A DNA stretch of 64,000 nt from Methylumidiphilus sp963753955. GTDB taxonomy: Bacteria; Pseudomonadota; Gammaproteobacteria; Methylococcales; Methylococcaceae. Where the stretch lies: assembly GCA_963753955.1 (NCBI GenBank), contig CAVWEM010000020.1, forward strand, positions 81,357-145,356. The letters run 5' to 3'. Shown one piece after another: positions 10,545-19,397 of this stretch. A program made the translations under genes and the position numbers. Numbering within the stretch: position 1 is the first letter of the stretch; the number at the start of each line of letters is the position of its first letter. The notes under the pieces were generated by a model. It worked only from the letters and a program-made list of their open reading frames with translations. It ran no database searches and was not told the origin of the DNA.

Positions 10545-10683
10545 CCGTTGACCGGCTGCCTGCAATGGTTGCGATGGCTGGGTCTTGGCGCTGCGGGCCG
10601 GTTTGTGTCATATTGCTCACATTTTTGGGGAGCGCAACTTTCGCCTCTTTCTGATTTTTGAGAGCATCCACGAATTTCAACCG

Positions 10684-11697
10684 ATGAGCAAAACCATAGT
10701 ACTGACCGGCATCACCACGACCGGAACACCGCATTTAGGCAACTACGTGGGCGCCATCCGCCCTGCCATCGAGGCCAGCCACAACCACGGGGTCTTGCCG
10801 TTTTATTTTCTGGCCGACTACCACGCCCTGATCAAATGCCAGGAGCCGGAGCGGGTGGGCCAGTCCACCTTGGAAATCGCCGCCACCTGGCTGGCCTTGG
10901 GGTTGGACACGGAAAACGCGGTGTTCTACCGCCAGTCTGATGTGCCGGAAATTGCCGAATTGTCCTGGATGTTGGGTTGCGTCACCGCCAAGGGCTTGAT
11001 GAACCGCGCCCATGCCTACAAGGCGGCGGTGCAGGCCAACGATGAGGGCGGTGAGGCCGATCCAGACAAGGGCGTGACCATGGGCTTGTTCAATTACCCC
11101 ATCTTGATGGCGGCGGACATCCTGCTGTTCAATGCCCACAAGGTGCCGGTGGGCAAAGACCAGATCCAGCACATCGAGATGGCGCGGGACATCGGCGGGC
11201 GCTTCAACCATATCTACGGCGAGCATTTCAACATCCCCGCAGCCGTGGTGAGCGAAGACACGGCGACCTTATGCGGCCTGGACGGGCGGAAGATGAGCAA
11301 GAGCTACGACAACACCATTCCATTGTTCCTGCCGGAAAAGCAGTTCCGCAAGCTGATCATGAAGATCAAGACCAATTCCCTGGAACCCGGCCAGCCCAAA
11401 GATCCGGATACTTGCACTTTGTTTGGCATCTACAAGGCGTTCGCCACCCAGGACGAGGTCGCCGCGCTGCGCAAACGTTACCAGGAAGGCATAGCTTGGG
11501 GTGAGATGAAGCAGTGCCTGTTCGAATACCTGAACGATCATTTGCTGGTGGCCCGTGAACGCTACGATGCTTTGATCCAATCCCCAGATAAAATTGAGGA
11601 AATTTTGATGGAGGGCGCGGAAAAGGCGCGCTCTTACAGTGTTCCGTTTATGAAGAAAATCCGCCAAAGCGTGGGTATTCGGAGCCTGGCCCGATAG
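10684..11697 (+). CDS. trpS: Tryptophanyl-tRNA synthetase
   Basis: Charges tRNA-Trp with tryptophan in the cytoplasm. The product is 337 residues, the normal length for bacterial TrpS. It shows the class I signature TPHLGN near residue 17, the GKDQIQHIEMARD segment and the KMSKS loop (GRKMSKSYDN). Start MSKTIVLTGI was chosen over an in-frame upstream start because it matches the family N-terminus. The stop codon abuts the next gene, a lipoprotein, so they are probably co-transcribed. Confidence 0.96.
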   Translation: MSKTIVLTGITTTGTPHLGNYVGAIRPAIEASHNHGVLPFYFLADYHALIKCQEPERVGQSTLEIAATWLALGLDTENAVFYRQSDVPEIAELSWMLGCVTAKGLMNRAHAYKAAVQANDEGGEADPDKGVTMGLFNYPILMAADILLFNAHKVPVGKDQIQHIEMARDIGGRFNHIYGEHFNIPAAVVSEDTATLCGLDGRKMSKSYDNTIPLFLPEKQFRKLIMKIKTNSLEPGQPKDPDTCTLFGIYKAFATQDEVAALRKRYQEGIAWGEMKQCLFEYLNDHLLVARERYDALIQSPDKIEEILMEGAEKARSYSVPFMKKIRQSVGIRSLAR

Positions 11698-12281
11698 TGG
11701 GTGCTTGGGTTCAAAAGCATTTTTTACATCGGTTGCCCGCTTTGAAAATGGCCTGCACGGCTGGGCTGGCGGCTGCGCTCATGGTTTTGTCGGGATGCGC
11801 GGCCACCCAGCCGAATCCGGCGGCCTTGCGGGTTTTGGCCAAGGCGAAGAAACCTAGCCATCCGCCCTCGGCGTCCGAAGAGCAAGCGCTTGACGATGGC
11901 ACCGATGGTTACGGTGTACCTGCGGTTTTTCGCAAGAATCTTCCTTTGGCCGGGACAAAATGGGAATGGGAAGCCACTCTGGGCCAGGATACACCTGATG
12001 CTTCAGGCGATGCTTCCCGTTACAGCCTGGAGTTCAAGGCCAACGGCTGGTTCGATTTTCAGGCCGATTGTAAGCATGGCGCGGGGATTTACGAGATCAA
12101 TGGGCAGCGTATCGCCTTGGCAGTGATCAAGGCCAGCCATTCGGCCTGCCGTCGCGGCTCGCAGGCCGACGATTTTCTTGGTGCCTTGGAGGGCGCGAAA
12201 TCCTACAGGCAGGCCGAAAGCAAACTTTATTTTGAACTCAAACGCGAGGCGAAAACCATGGTTTTTGGCGTAAAACCCTGA
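11697..12281 (+). CDS. META (HslJ-like) domain lipoprotein
   Basis: A predicted outer-membrane-linked lipoprotein. The hydrophobic N-terminal stretch ends in the lipobox LSGC. After a low-complexity linker the C-terminal 110 residues have the META/HslJ pattern: GTKWEWE, then RYSLEFKANGWFDFQADCKHG, and a later SACRR, giving two Cys that may pair. The GTG start overlaps the trpS stop; a shorter ATG start at 11,748 would lack the basic N-region of the signal. HslJ relatives are linked to envelope stress and novobiocin resistance in E. coli; a function here is unknown. Confidence 0.7.
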   Translation: MGAWVQKHFLHRLPALKMACTAGLAAALMVLSGCAATQPNPAALRVLAKAKKPSHPPSASEEQALDDGTDGYGVPAVFRKNLPLAGTKWEWEATLGQDTPDASGDASRYSLEFKANGWFDFQADCKHGAGIYEINGQRIALAVIKASHSACRRGSQADDFLGALEGAKSYRQAESKLYFELKREAKTMVFGVKP

Positions 12282-12638
12282 AGGCTGTGGCGAAAATACC
12301 GGCTAAGTTGCCTATGATCTTCCCCTCCGCCTGATCATTGGCTTGTTTTTCTTTTAAAACAATTGCTTGCAAGGATTTTTCAGATCCTTCCGTGGGATGT
12401 CAAAAAACAATTCCGCAAAAGCATGACAATGCACCGGATTATTGAGTAGTATTAGACTGTCTTGACGGTCGGCTAGGCTCATAGACGGGGTGGGCGCGGT
12501 TTCCTATGCAGGCCTCGTTGCTCATTTCCGCACGGTTTGGGCGGATACAGTCCAATGTGGTCTATGTGCGTAGGCACCTCAAGACGGAAACCACGCGATG
12601 CGTGGAGGATAAAAAAATACCTGAGAGAACTCTGTAAA
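12282..12638 (+). other. Upstream region of the first small secreted protein gene
   Basis: No gene is seen in this 357-bp stretch. Its 3' 80 bases form the structured leader described separately. Further upstream there is AT-rich sequence around 12,340-12,420 and a TTGACG hexamer at 12,462, but no -10 box stands at a proper distance, so I do not call a promoter. Confidence 0.4.
12557..12638 (+). promoter_or_regulatory. Structured 5' leader RNA, copy 1
   Basis: Seen: GTGGT (12557-12561) can pair with ACCAC (12590-12594), enclosing a hairpin GTGC-GTAG-GCAC and the single-stranded motif CTCAAGAC. The 3' arm also belongs to a competing hairpin CCACGC-GAT-GCGTGG (12591-12605). The same layout, with compensating base changes, is found in front of the next gene. 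The arrangement is that of a switch with two exclusive folds ahead of a ribosome site. I do not recognise it as a named riboswitch class. Confidence 0.55.
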
Positions 12639-13010
12639 ATGAAAAAAATAACTAAAAATCTTGGTGTGGCCTTGGTGGCCACCCTGCTGGCCCTAGGTTC
12701 CGTTTCGTTTTCCTATGCGGCCGAAGACGCCGGCGGCGTCGCAAAGTACATCGGCCTGTCCTACGATGCGGCCAAGGCTGCGCTGGACGCCGCGAAGGCC
12801 GGCGACAAGGAAAAAACGTCGGCCAGCCTGAAGCAGGTCCGCCAGCTTACCAAAGAAATCACTGGAGATGCGGCAGGCATGAAGTTGCAGAAAGTCAACC
12901 AGGCGGTCAAGGCTGCCGGCAACGCGGTGGATGCGGGTGACCTGCCCAAGGCTGCGGAACTGCTGGAACCGGCGGTCAAGAGCCTGGAAGACATCAAGAA
13001 CGGCAAGTAA
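12639..13010 (+). CDS. Small secreted helical protein, paralogue 1
   Basis: A 123-residue protein with a clear signal peptide (MKKITKNLGVALVATLLALG, cleavage near SYAAED) and a mature part of about 95 residues predicted all-helical, rich in Ala and Lys. It is a tandem paralogue of the next gene: both share QLTKEITG or QYTKEITG, and MKLQKVNQAVK, at the same positions. No Cys and no His in the mature part, so it is not an obvious metal or haem binder. Periplasmic location is inferred. An upstream in-frame start was rejected because it would translate the structured leader. Confidence 0.75.
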   Translation: MKKITKNLGVALVATLLALGSVSFSYAAEDAGGVAKYIGLSYDAAKAALDAAKAGDKEKTSASLKQVRQLTKEITGDAAGMKLQKVNQAVKAAGNAVDAGDLPKAAELLEPAVKSLEDIKNGK

Positions 13011-13127
13011 GGATACTGAAGGGCCGAAGCGGACAGGCTTTGATGGGCGCGTCCCCGGCTTTGTCCATCTGGCCGCCAGGGAGGGGAAAGAACGCAGTGC
13101 CAACGTGGTGCCGATAGGGTCGCGTTG

Positions 13128-13213
13128 GTGGCGTAGATGTCTTTAGGACATCTCAAGACTAAAGCCACGCCATGCGTGGACATTACAACAACCTGTGAGG
13201 AGAACTCTGAAAA
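13128..13213 (+). promoter_or_regulatory. Structured 5' leader RNA, copy 2
   Basis: The counterpart of copy 1. Outer helix GTGGC (13128-13132) with GCCAC (13164-13168); inner hairpin AGATGTC (13135-13141) with GACATCT (13147-13153); unpaired CTCAAGAC; competing hairpin CCACGC-CAT-GCGTGG (13165-13179). Relative to copy 1 the outer helix changes a T-A pair to C-G and the inner hairpin is entirely different in sequence but still paired, which is the mark of selected RNA structure. A GAGGAGAAC ribosome site follows. Confidence 0.55.
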
Positions 13214-13606
13214 ATGCAAAAAATCAATAAAACTCTTGGTGCGGCATTGATGGCCGGTCTGTTGGCGGTTGGAACCATTGGGTTCATTCCGGTTTCCTAC
13301 GCTGCCGAGAACTCGGCGGGTGTGGCTGAATATCTGGACAAATCCGCTGATGCCGCCAAAAAGGCTTTGGAAGAACTGCAAGGCGGACGTGCGGATGAAG
13401 CCAAGGTGGAACTGAAGAACGTCCGTCAGTACACTAAGGAAATCACCGGCGCAGCAGCCAGCATGAAGTTGCAGAAAGTCAACCAGGCGGTCAAAGAGAC
13501 TATGCGTATTCTCGATGAAGAAAAGGACAACAAGAAGGCCATTGAAGTGTTGACTCCTGCCGTGCAGAGCATGCAGGAAATCAACGCCGAAGCCAAAAAG
13601 CGTTAA
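13214..13606 (+). CDS. Small secreted helical protein, paralogue 2
   Basis: A 130-residue paralogue of the preceding gene with signal peptide (cleavage near SYAAEN) and an all-helical mature part ending in basic residues (EAKKR). The conserved core is QYTKEITGAAASMKLQKVNQAVK. It is slightly longer than copy 1 between the core and the C-terminal helix (EEKDNKKAIEVLTPAVQ). Gene and leader were evidently duplicated together. Function unknown; possibilities include a periplasmic chaperone or envelope-stress factor, which is guesswork. Confidence 0.75.
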   Translation: MQKINKTLGAALMAGLLAVGTIGFIPVSYAAENSAGVAEYLDKSADAAKKALEELQGGRADEAKVELKNVRQYTKEITGAAASMKLQKVNQAVKETMRILDEEKDNKKAIEVLTPAVQSMQEINAEAKKR

Positions 13607-13618
13607 ACCGTTCCATCC

Positions 13619-13671
13619 GTGGGCGTGGAGCAGGCGGATTTTCAATCCGTCGGTTCCGCGCCCACAACTTT
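13619..13671. terminator. Bidirectional terminator between convergent genes
   Basis: A long imperfect hairpin, outer arms GTGGGCGTGGA and TCCGCGCCCAC with an inner arm pair around GGCGGATT and AATCCGTC, followed by AACTTTT. It lies between the stop codons of two convergent genes. Confidence 0.55.
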
Positions 13672-13681
13672 TCCACAGTCC

Positions 13682-14500
13682 TCATTTCCACAGTTTGAAT
13701 GGCTCGCTTTGGTAGTCCTGAGGGGCTTGCATCCATTTGGCGGATACTTCCCCGGCGACGATACGGCTTAGCCGCAGGTTGCCTTGGCTATGGCTGGATA
13801 CATCGCGCAATTCAATGGGAACCCCCTCCAAACCACGCAGATCGAGATTCGGGATGCTCACCCCAAATTGTTTGGCCAGACCCTGGGTTTTCGCCGCCAG
13901 GCGTTCGGCGAAACCTAGCAGGGAACGGAACGTGGCGTAATCCGCGCCAGACATGTTCAGCTTGGCGGGGTCGGCCAAACAGAACTCAGCCGTTTGCGTC
14001 TTGTCCTGGAAAACATCCATCTGTTCGCAGGCGATGCCTGCCACTTTTCGGTTTTGCCCTGTCTTGACAATTTTCGTGGGCGGCACCGGCTGGGCCGCTG
14101 CGGCTATTTTGTCCAAGGAAACCTTGCCGCCCAGCATTTCCTCCCATTTCGCCCGTTGCTTGGGGTTAAGTTTGGCGATCTGTTCGCCAACGCCCTGCAA
14201 TAAGGGCTGCACAGCTTCCGTTTGCTTGGCAATTTGGCTGATCTGGCTTTCATCCAAGGTGATGATCTTGCGCGCCTGATGGTTGATGACGAACAACTGC
14301 TCAGGCGAGGAGGAATAAAGGAAGTCCTTGTCCCCGTCCGCGCTTTTGACCAGGATTCTACCATCTTTGATTTGAACGGATTCAAGCTTGCCTTTGTTGG
14401 CGCCGGTTTCATCGACCAGGTATTCCAGGGCGGTGTCGGCGTTTGCGCTATAGACGATGCTTAAGCCAAGGATCAGGGGAAAAAAAATAGAGTGTCTCAT
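13682..14500 (-). CDS. Hypothetical periplasmic protein (272 aa)
   Basis: Starts with a signal peptide (MRHSIFFPLILGLSIVYSANA) and continues as a soluble periplasmic protein. The N-terminal half has short beta-strand stretches (ILVKSADGDKDFLY, LFVINHQARKIITLDES) reminiscent of DUF4412-type proteins, which bind a single ligand in a beta-barrel; I cannot confirm the family. Two Cys (GIACEQMDVF and AEFCLADP) could form a disulfide. No operon partner on the same strand. I do not assign a function. Confidence 0.65.
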   Translation of the reverse strand: MRHSIFFPLILGLSIVYSANADTALEYLVDETGANKGKLESVQIKDGRILVKSADGDKDFLYSSSPEQLFVINHQARKIITLDESQISQIAKQTEAVQPLLQGVGEQIAKLNPKQRAKWEEMLGGKVSLDKIAAAAQPVPPTKIVKTGQNRKVAGIACEQMDVFQDKTQTAEFCLADPAKLNMSGADYATFRSLLGFAERLAAKTQGLAKQFGVSIPNLDLRGLEGVPIELRDVSSHSQGNLRLSRIVAGEVSAKWMQAPQDYQSEPFKLWK

Positions 14501-14664
14501 GGTGTGGCCTGGTGTCTGTTCTGGGTAGGATCATTATGCACCGATTACCCAAGGCATGGCGAGGGATCATGCCCCACGTTTTACGCTGGCTTTTGCCGAA
14601 AAAGCAATCACTGGGATTTTTGCTATGCTAGAAAAAGTCATTTGGCTATTTTTGGAGAACTGCG

Positions 14665-15195
14665 ATGAAAACAACCAAGCTCATCATCCTAGCGGGACTT
14701 GTCATTTCCGGGTGTGCCATACCTGCGCAGGCCGCGCCGAAAGCGGCCAAGGCCATGGTTGATATGGAAACCTGCCTGCAAGCCGCCTTGGCGAGGCGGG
14801 CCGGGGATGTGGTCAAGTTTGAGCGCAAAGACGAACGCGGGGTTCCGGTTTATGAATTCGAGATACTCGGCAAAGACGGCAAGTCTTGGGAACTGGAATG
14901 CGATGCCAGGGTAGGCAAAATCACCGAGGAAGAGCAGGAAGTCGCCAGCCCCGACGATCCCTTGTTCAAGGCCAAAGCAAAAGTCAACTTGGAGCAAGCG
15001 AAGAAAACCGCCCTAGAGGCAGCCCCCGGCGAAATCGTCGAAACCGAGTATGAGATAGAAAGCAATGGCGATGCCTCCTACGAATTCGACATCAAGACCA
15101 AAGTCGGCAGCGAGGTGAAATTGGAAGTCGATGCGGCCAGCGGGAAAATCGTCGAGGACAAACAAACCGAGCTGTATCAAATCGGCAAGGAATAG
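14665..15195 (+). CDS. PepSY-domain lipoprotein or secreted protein
   Basis: A 176-residue protein with an N-terminal signal whose ISGC could be a lipobox, though AQA further on also allows ordinary cleavage. Two PepSY-like repeats follow: AALARRAGDVVKFERKDERG with YEFEILGKDGKSWELECDA, then KKTALEAAPGEIVETEYEIE with YEFDIKTK and VKLEVDAASGKIVED. PepSY domains occur in secreted peptidase inhibitors and in redox or metal proteins of the envelope. Ribosome site GGAGAA precedes the ATG. It is very acidic. It stands alone between two minus-strand genes. Confidence 0.78.
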   Translation: MKTTKLIILAGLVISGCAIPAQAAPKAAKAMVDMETCLQAALARRAGDVVKFERKDERGVPVYEFEILGKDGKSWELECDARVGKITEEEQEVASPDDPLFKAKAKVNLEQAKKTALEAAPGEIVETEYEIESNGDASYEFDIKTKVGSEVKLEVDAASGKIVEDKQTELYQIGKE

Positions 15196-15211
15196 CCGAA
15201 CCGTACCATCT

Positions 15212-15235
15212 GTCCGGGCCAGTCCCGGCCCGGAC
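15212..15235. terminator. GC-rich hairpin between convergent genes
   Basis: A perfect 9-bp stem (GTCCGGGCC / GGCCCGGAC) with a six-base loop just after the PepSY gene. There is no T-run on either side, so its role as an intrinsic terminator is uncertain. Confidence 0.4.
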
Positions 15236-15282
15236 GACTTAAGGACGGTTTAAGTCCACCGCATCGGCTTTAAAACATCATC

Positions 15283-17661
15283 TTATTCCCAGTGTAGCCG
15301 GATACCCGCATAACCAGTGGCAGGCGCACCTGGCCCCATGAATGTGGTGATTTGGTTGTTCAAATAGGCGTTCTGGCCCAATTGCCCGAATGAAGCGTAG
15401 CGTTGGTCGAAAATATTGCGTCCCATCGCAAACAACTCGATATTCTTGGTGATCAAATACCGTATATTCAGGTTAACGATAGTGTAGTTTGGAATTTGTG
15501 GATAGATATTCTGGTCGTCGCCGCGAGCATATTGACTGGAAACATACTGCAAGTCACCGCCAAAGAACCAGTTGTGCAATATCTCGTATTCTGCCCCGAA
15601 TTTGAGGGTGTTTTGTGGTATGCTGGGTATCCTGCTGCCGGGCGTGACGGTCTCGGAACCCAAGGCATTGCTAAGTACGGCAGTGGTTTGGTAGGTCGCA
15701 TCGACAAAACCATAACTCAAGTACCAGTTCAGCTTGTCCCACAACAAACCGCTTAACCCGAGTTCCAGACCCCGCCGCTGCGTGGCACCGACGTTTTGAA
15801 AATAGCCGTTGATGACACTGCCCGGACTGTTCAGAAACAGAATGTCGTTGGTGTTGCGGGTCTGATACAGCGCGAAATTCCACTTCAGCGCCTCATTGAA
15901 TTTGCCACGTGCGCCTACCTCAAAGGTATGGGAGACCACGGCCTTTAGCGGCGGATCGGACACAAAGCTATTGGGTAAAGTGCATGGCGCATTGGGGTCG
16001 GCGCAACTGAGTTCAACCGCAGTGGGCGCACGGAAGCCCTCGTTGTAGTTGAAGTAGGTTGTGAACTCCTTGAGCGGAGTATCCAATGAAAACGCATCCA
16101 AAGGATTGAAAGTAAGGCCAGCGGAGGGATTCACCCGCGCAAACACATTCTTCCCGTTTAGTGCCGTTCCCAGCCTGTCGAAGGTTTGCACCTGCGCCTC
16201 GACCCAGTTCATCGAAGCATTGACATGTAGCCAGTCAAACACCGAAAAGGTATCGGTGGCAAACACATTGGAATATTTATTTGTCCCTTTAATGCTTACG
16301 CTGGTTGCCAATGGGTCGGTGGCAATTTCATAGTTTGTGGGGGTAAATACCGCATCCTGCGAAGCCACAGTAAAATGGGTGTTGCCGTAGTTATAGCCAC
16401 CGCCAACCACAAACTGGTTTTCGTGGCTGGCGATTTTATAATCCGATGTCGCTTGTAGATTGATGCCCGTGCCGTTGGTGGTCGTATAGGTATTGGCAAA
16501 TGAACCGGGAATCAGAGAATTGCCGTTTGCATCAAGACACTGGGTTCCGCTGCCCCAAGTGCTGCAATCTTCATTGGTATTGCTGTTTGAGCTGGTGCTG
16601 GTGTTATTGCGATTATAGGTGTTGGCGGTCAACTGCAACTCATCGGTTATCTTATGGCTACCTTTCAGCGTAAAAAAATACAAGGTGTTTTGTGTGGTGT
16701 CCGGTGCGGTGTAGATCGCAGTCTGGTTCTGCCGCAACATATATTGCGGGGTGGGGCCTACCCCTTGCATATTGTTGTCGGCAAATGTGAAAGACAAATC
16801 GATATCCGTGTGTCCATTTTCCCAGCCGACCTTGCCAAACGCTTGGTTCACGTGGGTGGGTGAATAGGGTCTCCATCCATTGTCATTGAAGATGTTTCCG
16901 GCAAAATACCAGTCGAAATTACCCTGTGAGCCGCCGACTTCGGCCTGATAAGCCTGTCGCCCATAGGAGCCACCATAAGCCTGTGCGTGGAAACCCGGAT
17001 GGCTTAAGCCGCTTTTGGTTCTGACCGACAATGCGCCGCCCAATGTGTTCAACCCGAACAAGGGATTGGATCCCGGTATAACCTCCATATTGGCAATGGC
17101 TATCTGCGGAATCAAATCCCAATTGACTGTGTCGCCAAAAGGTTCATTGACGCGCACACCATCTTGGAAAACCGATAGGCCGATCGGTGTGCCCAGGATG
17201 GGGGAAGCGGTAAAGCCGCGATAAGTGACATCCGGCTGGTAGGGGTTGTTTTGGACATCATTGATATTGACGCTTTCCAGGCGGCGATTCATGAAATCCG
17301 GCAGGGCAAGGGATTCATGCCGATGCATTTCTTCATCTTCGCTAGACTGCACGTTACCTGGGATTTTCTTGCGATCCAAGCCCGTCGTGCCGAGCGGGGT
17401 ATTGCCGATCACCACCACTTCGGGTAGTTCGAAAGCATCAACCGGGTGTGCCACAAGTTCTGATTGATCCTTACTGGGTTGCTTCGGCGTTGAAAACCAA
17501 CGGTTGAATAGTGGGAGGATTGTTTCTTCACCTGGAGAAGATGCATCCGCCGCGTATACTTGAGCCATCGGCAAAGCAAGCGTCAAAGCCGTAAGTAAAG
17601 GCTGAATGGGAAAAGGAGGGATACGCATGAATATTGCTAGTTGTGGTAAAGACTTAGACAT
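15283..17661 (-). CDS. TonB-dependent outer-membrane receptor
   Basis: A 792-residue receptor: N-terminal signal (a second start, MRIPPFPIQP, gives a more typical signal peptide and may be the true one), a TonB-box-like ELPEVVVIG near residue 80, a plug domain with VNINDVQNNPYQPDVTYRGF and FQDGVRVNEPFGDTVNWD, and a C-terminal beta-barrel ending GYAGIRLHWE. It imports a chelated metal or cofactor across the outer membrane, energised by TonB. The substrate cannot be read here. No fecI/fecR-type regulator and no ABC transporter adjoin it. In methanotrophs candidates would include siderophores, cobalamin or copper chelates. Confidence 0.9.
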   Translation of the reverse strand: MSKSLPQLAIFMRIPPFPIQPLLTALTLALPMAQVYAADASSPGEETILPLFNRWFSTPKQPSKDQSELVAHPVDAFELPEVVVIGNTPLGTTGLDRKKIPGNVQSSEDEEMHRHESLALPDFMNRRLESVNINDVQNNPYQPDVTYRGFTASPILGTPIGLSVFQDGVRVNEPFGDTVNWDLIPQIAIANMEVIPGSNPLFGLNTLGGALSVRTKSGLSHPGFHAQAYGGSYGRQAYQAEVGGSQGNFDWYFAGNIFNDNGWRPYSPTHVNQAFGKVGWENGHTDIDLSFTFADNNMQGVGPTPQYMLRQNQTAIYTAPDTTQNTLYFFTLKGSHKITDELQLTANTYNRNNTSTSSNSNTNEDCSTWGSGTQCLDANGNSLIPGSFANTYTTTNGTGINLQATSDYKIASHENQFVVGGGYNYGNTHFTVASQDAVFTPTNYEIATDPLATSVSIKGTNKYSNVFATDTFSVFDWLHVNASMNWVEAQVQTFDRLGTALNGKNVFARVNPSAGLTFNPLDAFSLDTPLKEFTTYFNYNEGFRAPTAVELSCADPNAPCTLPNSFVSDPPLKAVVSHTFEVGARGKFNEALKWNFALYQTRNTNDILFLNSPGSVINGYFQNVGATQRRGLELGLSGLLWDKLNWYLSYGFVDATYQTTAVLSNALGSETVTPGSRIPSIPQNTLKFGAEYEILHNWFFGGDLQYVSSQYARGDDQNIYPQIPNYTIVNLNIRYLITKNIELFAMGRNIFDQRYASFGQLGQNAYLNNQITTFMGPGAPATGYAGIRLHWE

Positions 17662-18029
17662 AGTTTAATCGGAAAGCTTTGTCAGATCCTATAGGAAAAA
17701 TTCCCACTGGCGTCGGCTTGCCAAGAAGCCTTAAATTGAATCAAATTGGCAAAGAATTAAGCTGATGGGCTTGTGAAGGGGAGAGGAATCTGTGTCCCTG
17801 TGCCGAGAGGCTGCGGGCAAAGGGATGCGCAGACCATGGCGACCCGCGCAAAGATGGTATAGACTGTCCCGCGACCGGCAGCCTTCCCTTCCCCAGCTTG
17901 AACCGCAGGCTTTGGGAAGGCGGGGGGCTCCAGGATGTCTGATGGGGGAGCCGGTTCAACCATCATGCTATGACAGCATGGTTTTTCCTTTGGTGTTTCC
18001 TGATACACAGTTTACTTGGGAGATGGACA
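17662..18029. other. Divergent intergenic region, GC-rich and hairpin-prone
   Basis: This 368-bp gap between the TonB receptor (leftward) and a ComEA-like gene (rightward) has no convincing gene. Around 17,885-17,990 it can fold into GC-rich hairpins, for example GCCTTCCC with GGGAAGGC and GGCTCC with GGGAGCC. A faint likeness to a cobalamin riboswitch on the plus strand was considered and not accepted. Confidence 0.45.
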
Positions 18030-18383
18030 ATGAAGAAAATACTATTCGCATGTTTTGCCGCATTCCTGATGTTGTTCGCTGGCCTTGCCGCCGCCGCAGT
18101 CGATCTCAATTCCGCGACAGCGGCGGAATTGGACGCCGTGAAGGGCATAGGCCCCGCCAAGGCGAAAGCGATCATCGACTATCGGGAGAAAAATGGCCCG
18201 TTCAAGAGCGTGGATGATCTGAAAGGCGTCAAGGGATTCGGCGTGAAGACCATTGAAAAATTGCGTCCTGAACTTACCGTAGGCGGTGCCTCGGCTCCAG
18301 CTCCAAAAGCGGCCGCACCGGTAGTTCAAGCTCCGGCACCCGTGGTGGCACCTGCTGCTCCGACCACTCCGCCGAAAAAGTAA
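18030..18383 (+). CDS. ComEA-like secreted helix-hairpin-helix protein
   Basis: A 117-residue protein: signal peptide (MKKILFACFAAFLMLFAGLA), then a ComEA-type double helix-hairpin-helix with VDLNSATAAELDAVKGIGPAKAKAI and LKGVKGFGVKTIEKL, then an Ala/Pro-rich tail ending in Lys-Lys. The HhH unit binds double-stranded DNA without sequence preference. Members take up DNA during transformation in the periplasm, but many short stand-alone copies have no proven role. The ATG with its GGAG site was preferred to an in-frame upstream start. Confidence 0.88.
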   Translation: MKKILFACFAAFLMLFAGLAAAAVDLNSATAAELDAVKGIGPAKAKAIIDYREKNGPFKSVDDLKGVKGFGVKTIEKLRPELTVGGASAPAPKAAAPVVQAPAPVVAPAAPTTPPKK

Positions 18384-18454
18384 ACGGCAAGCCTTTGCGG
18401 GATGGGTGACGCGAAAAGGTGTCACCCAGCCCGCTGCCTTTGGAATAACGCCCG

Positions 18455-19391
18455 ATGGCGCACTCTCATGAACACAATCATCCGCATCATCATACGAACA
18501 CCGGGTTCCGGCTTGCGCTGGCGGGCGTGATGACCTTGGGGTTTGTCGGCTTCGAGGCGGCGGCGGGGTGGTACGCCAACAGTCTGGCTTTGCTCACCGA
18601 TGCCGCCCATAATTTGACCGATGCCTTGGCGTTGGGATTGAGCTGGTACGCGCATTGCTTGGCAAGCGCCCGCCCATGCAGGCAAGACCTTCGGCTACCA
18701 CCGCGCCGGCATCCTGGCCGCCTTGCTCAATTCCTCGACTTTGGCGCTGATCGCCTTCGGCATATTCCACGAGGCTTGGGGGCGTTTCCTCGCGCCACCT
18801 GCTGTGGCCTCTGATGTGCTCATGTCCGTGGGAACCGCTGCCTTCGTCGTCAACCTGACGACTGCCTGGCTGGTTAGCCCTGGCAGCGATCATGATTTGA
18901 ATCTGCACAGCGCCTTCTTGCATCTGCTCGGCGATGTGTTTTCCACCTTTGGCGCCATCGCGGCGGGGGTCGGCATTTGGCTGACCGGGAAGTTCTGGCT
19001 AGATCCGGCGGCCAGCGCACTGATTGGCTTGCTGATTCTGTGGAACGCTTGGATCATCCTGCGCGAGACCGTGGCTATTTTGCTGGAAGCCACCCCGGAC
19101 GATATCGACATGAGCCTGATGGTGCGCGATCTTCTTCAGGTGGAAGGTGTGTATGGTGTGCATGATCTGCATGTCTGGAGCATATCCCGCAGCATCAGGA
19201 TGCTTTCCGCCCATGTCGTCATCGACGATATTTCCATCAGAGAGGCTGCCATCCTCCAGCGCCGCTTGAGAAACCTCATGCATGAGCGTTACGGCATCGA
19301 CCACTCCACTTTGCAACTGGAATGCGAAGGCTGTGAACCCGATGTGTTGTATTGCGACATTGCCAATGCCGTGCATGGACACGGAGATTAG
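18455..19391 (+). pseudogene. CDF family cation efflux transporter, frameshifted
   Basis: A cation diffusion facilitator (Zn/Co/Cd efflux by proton antiport). A His-rich N-terminus (MAHSHEHNHPHHH) is followed by TM helices with LLTDAAHNLTDALAL, the metal-site HxxxD-type motif. The frame breaks near 18,665. The first frame ends at 18,814, and the +1 frame resumes with KTFGYHRAGILAALLN and continues through DLNLHSAFLHLLGDV, the second metal motif, and the C-terminal cytoplasmic domain (VHDLHVWSIS). One missing base or two extra explain it. Both halves are otherwise well conserved, so this is a recent break or a sequence error. Confidence 0.85.
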
Positions 19392-19397
19392 GCGGGC

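Noticed and set aside
12639..13606. SmbP-type small metal-binding protein assignment for the secreted paralogues
   Set aside because: Overall helical shape is similar, but the mature parts have no histidines, so the metal-binding label cannot be supported.
17770..17990. Cobalamin riboswitch on the plus strand
   Set aside because: Fragments such as CTGTCCCGCGACCGG, TGGGAAGG and CCAGGA occur in the right order, but the B12 box is poor, the central helices are missing, and the downstream gene is ComEA-like, not a B12 gene; the TonB receptor is on the other strand.
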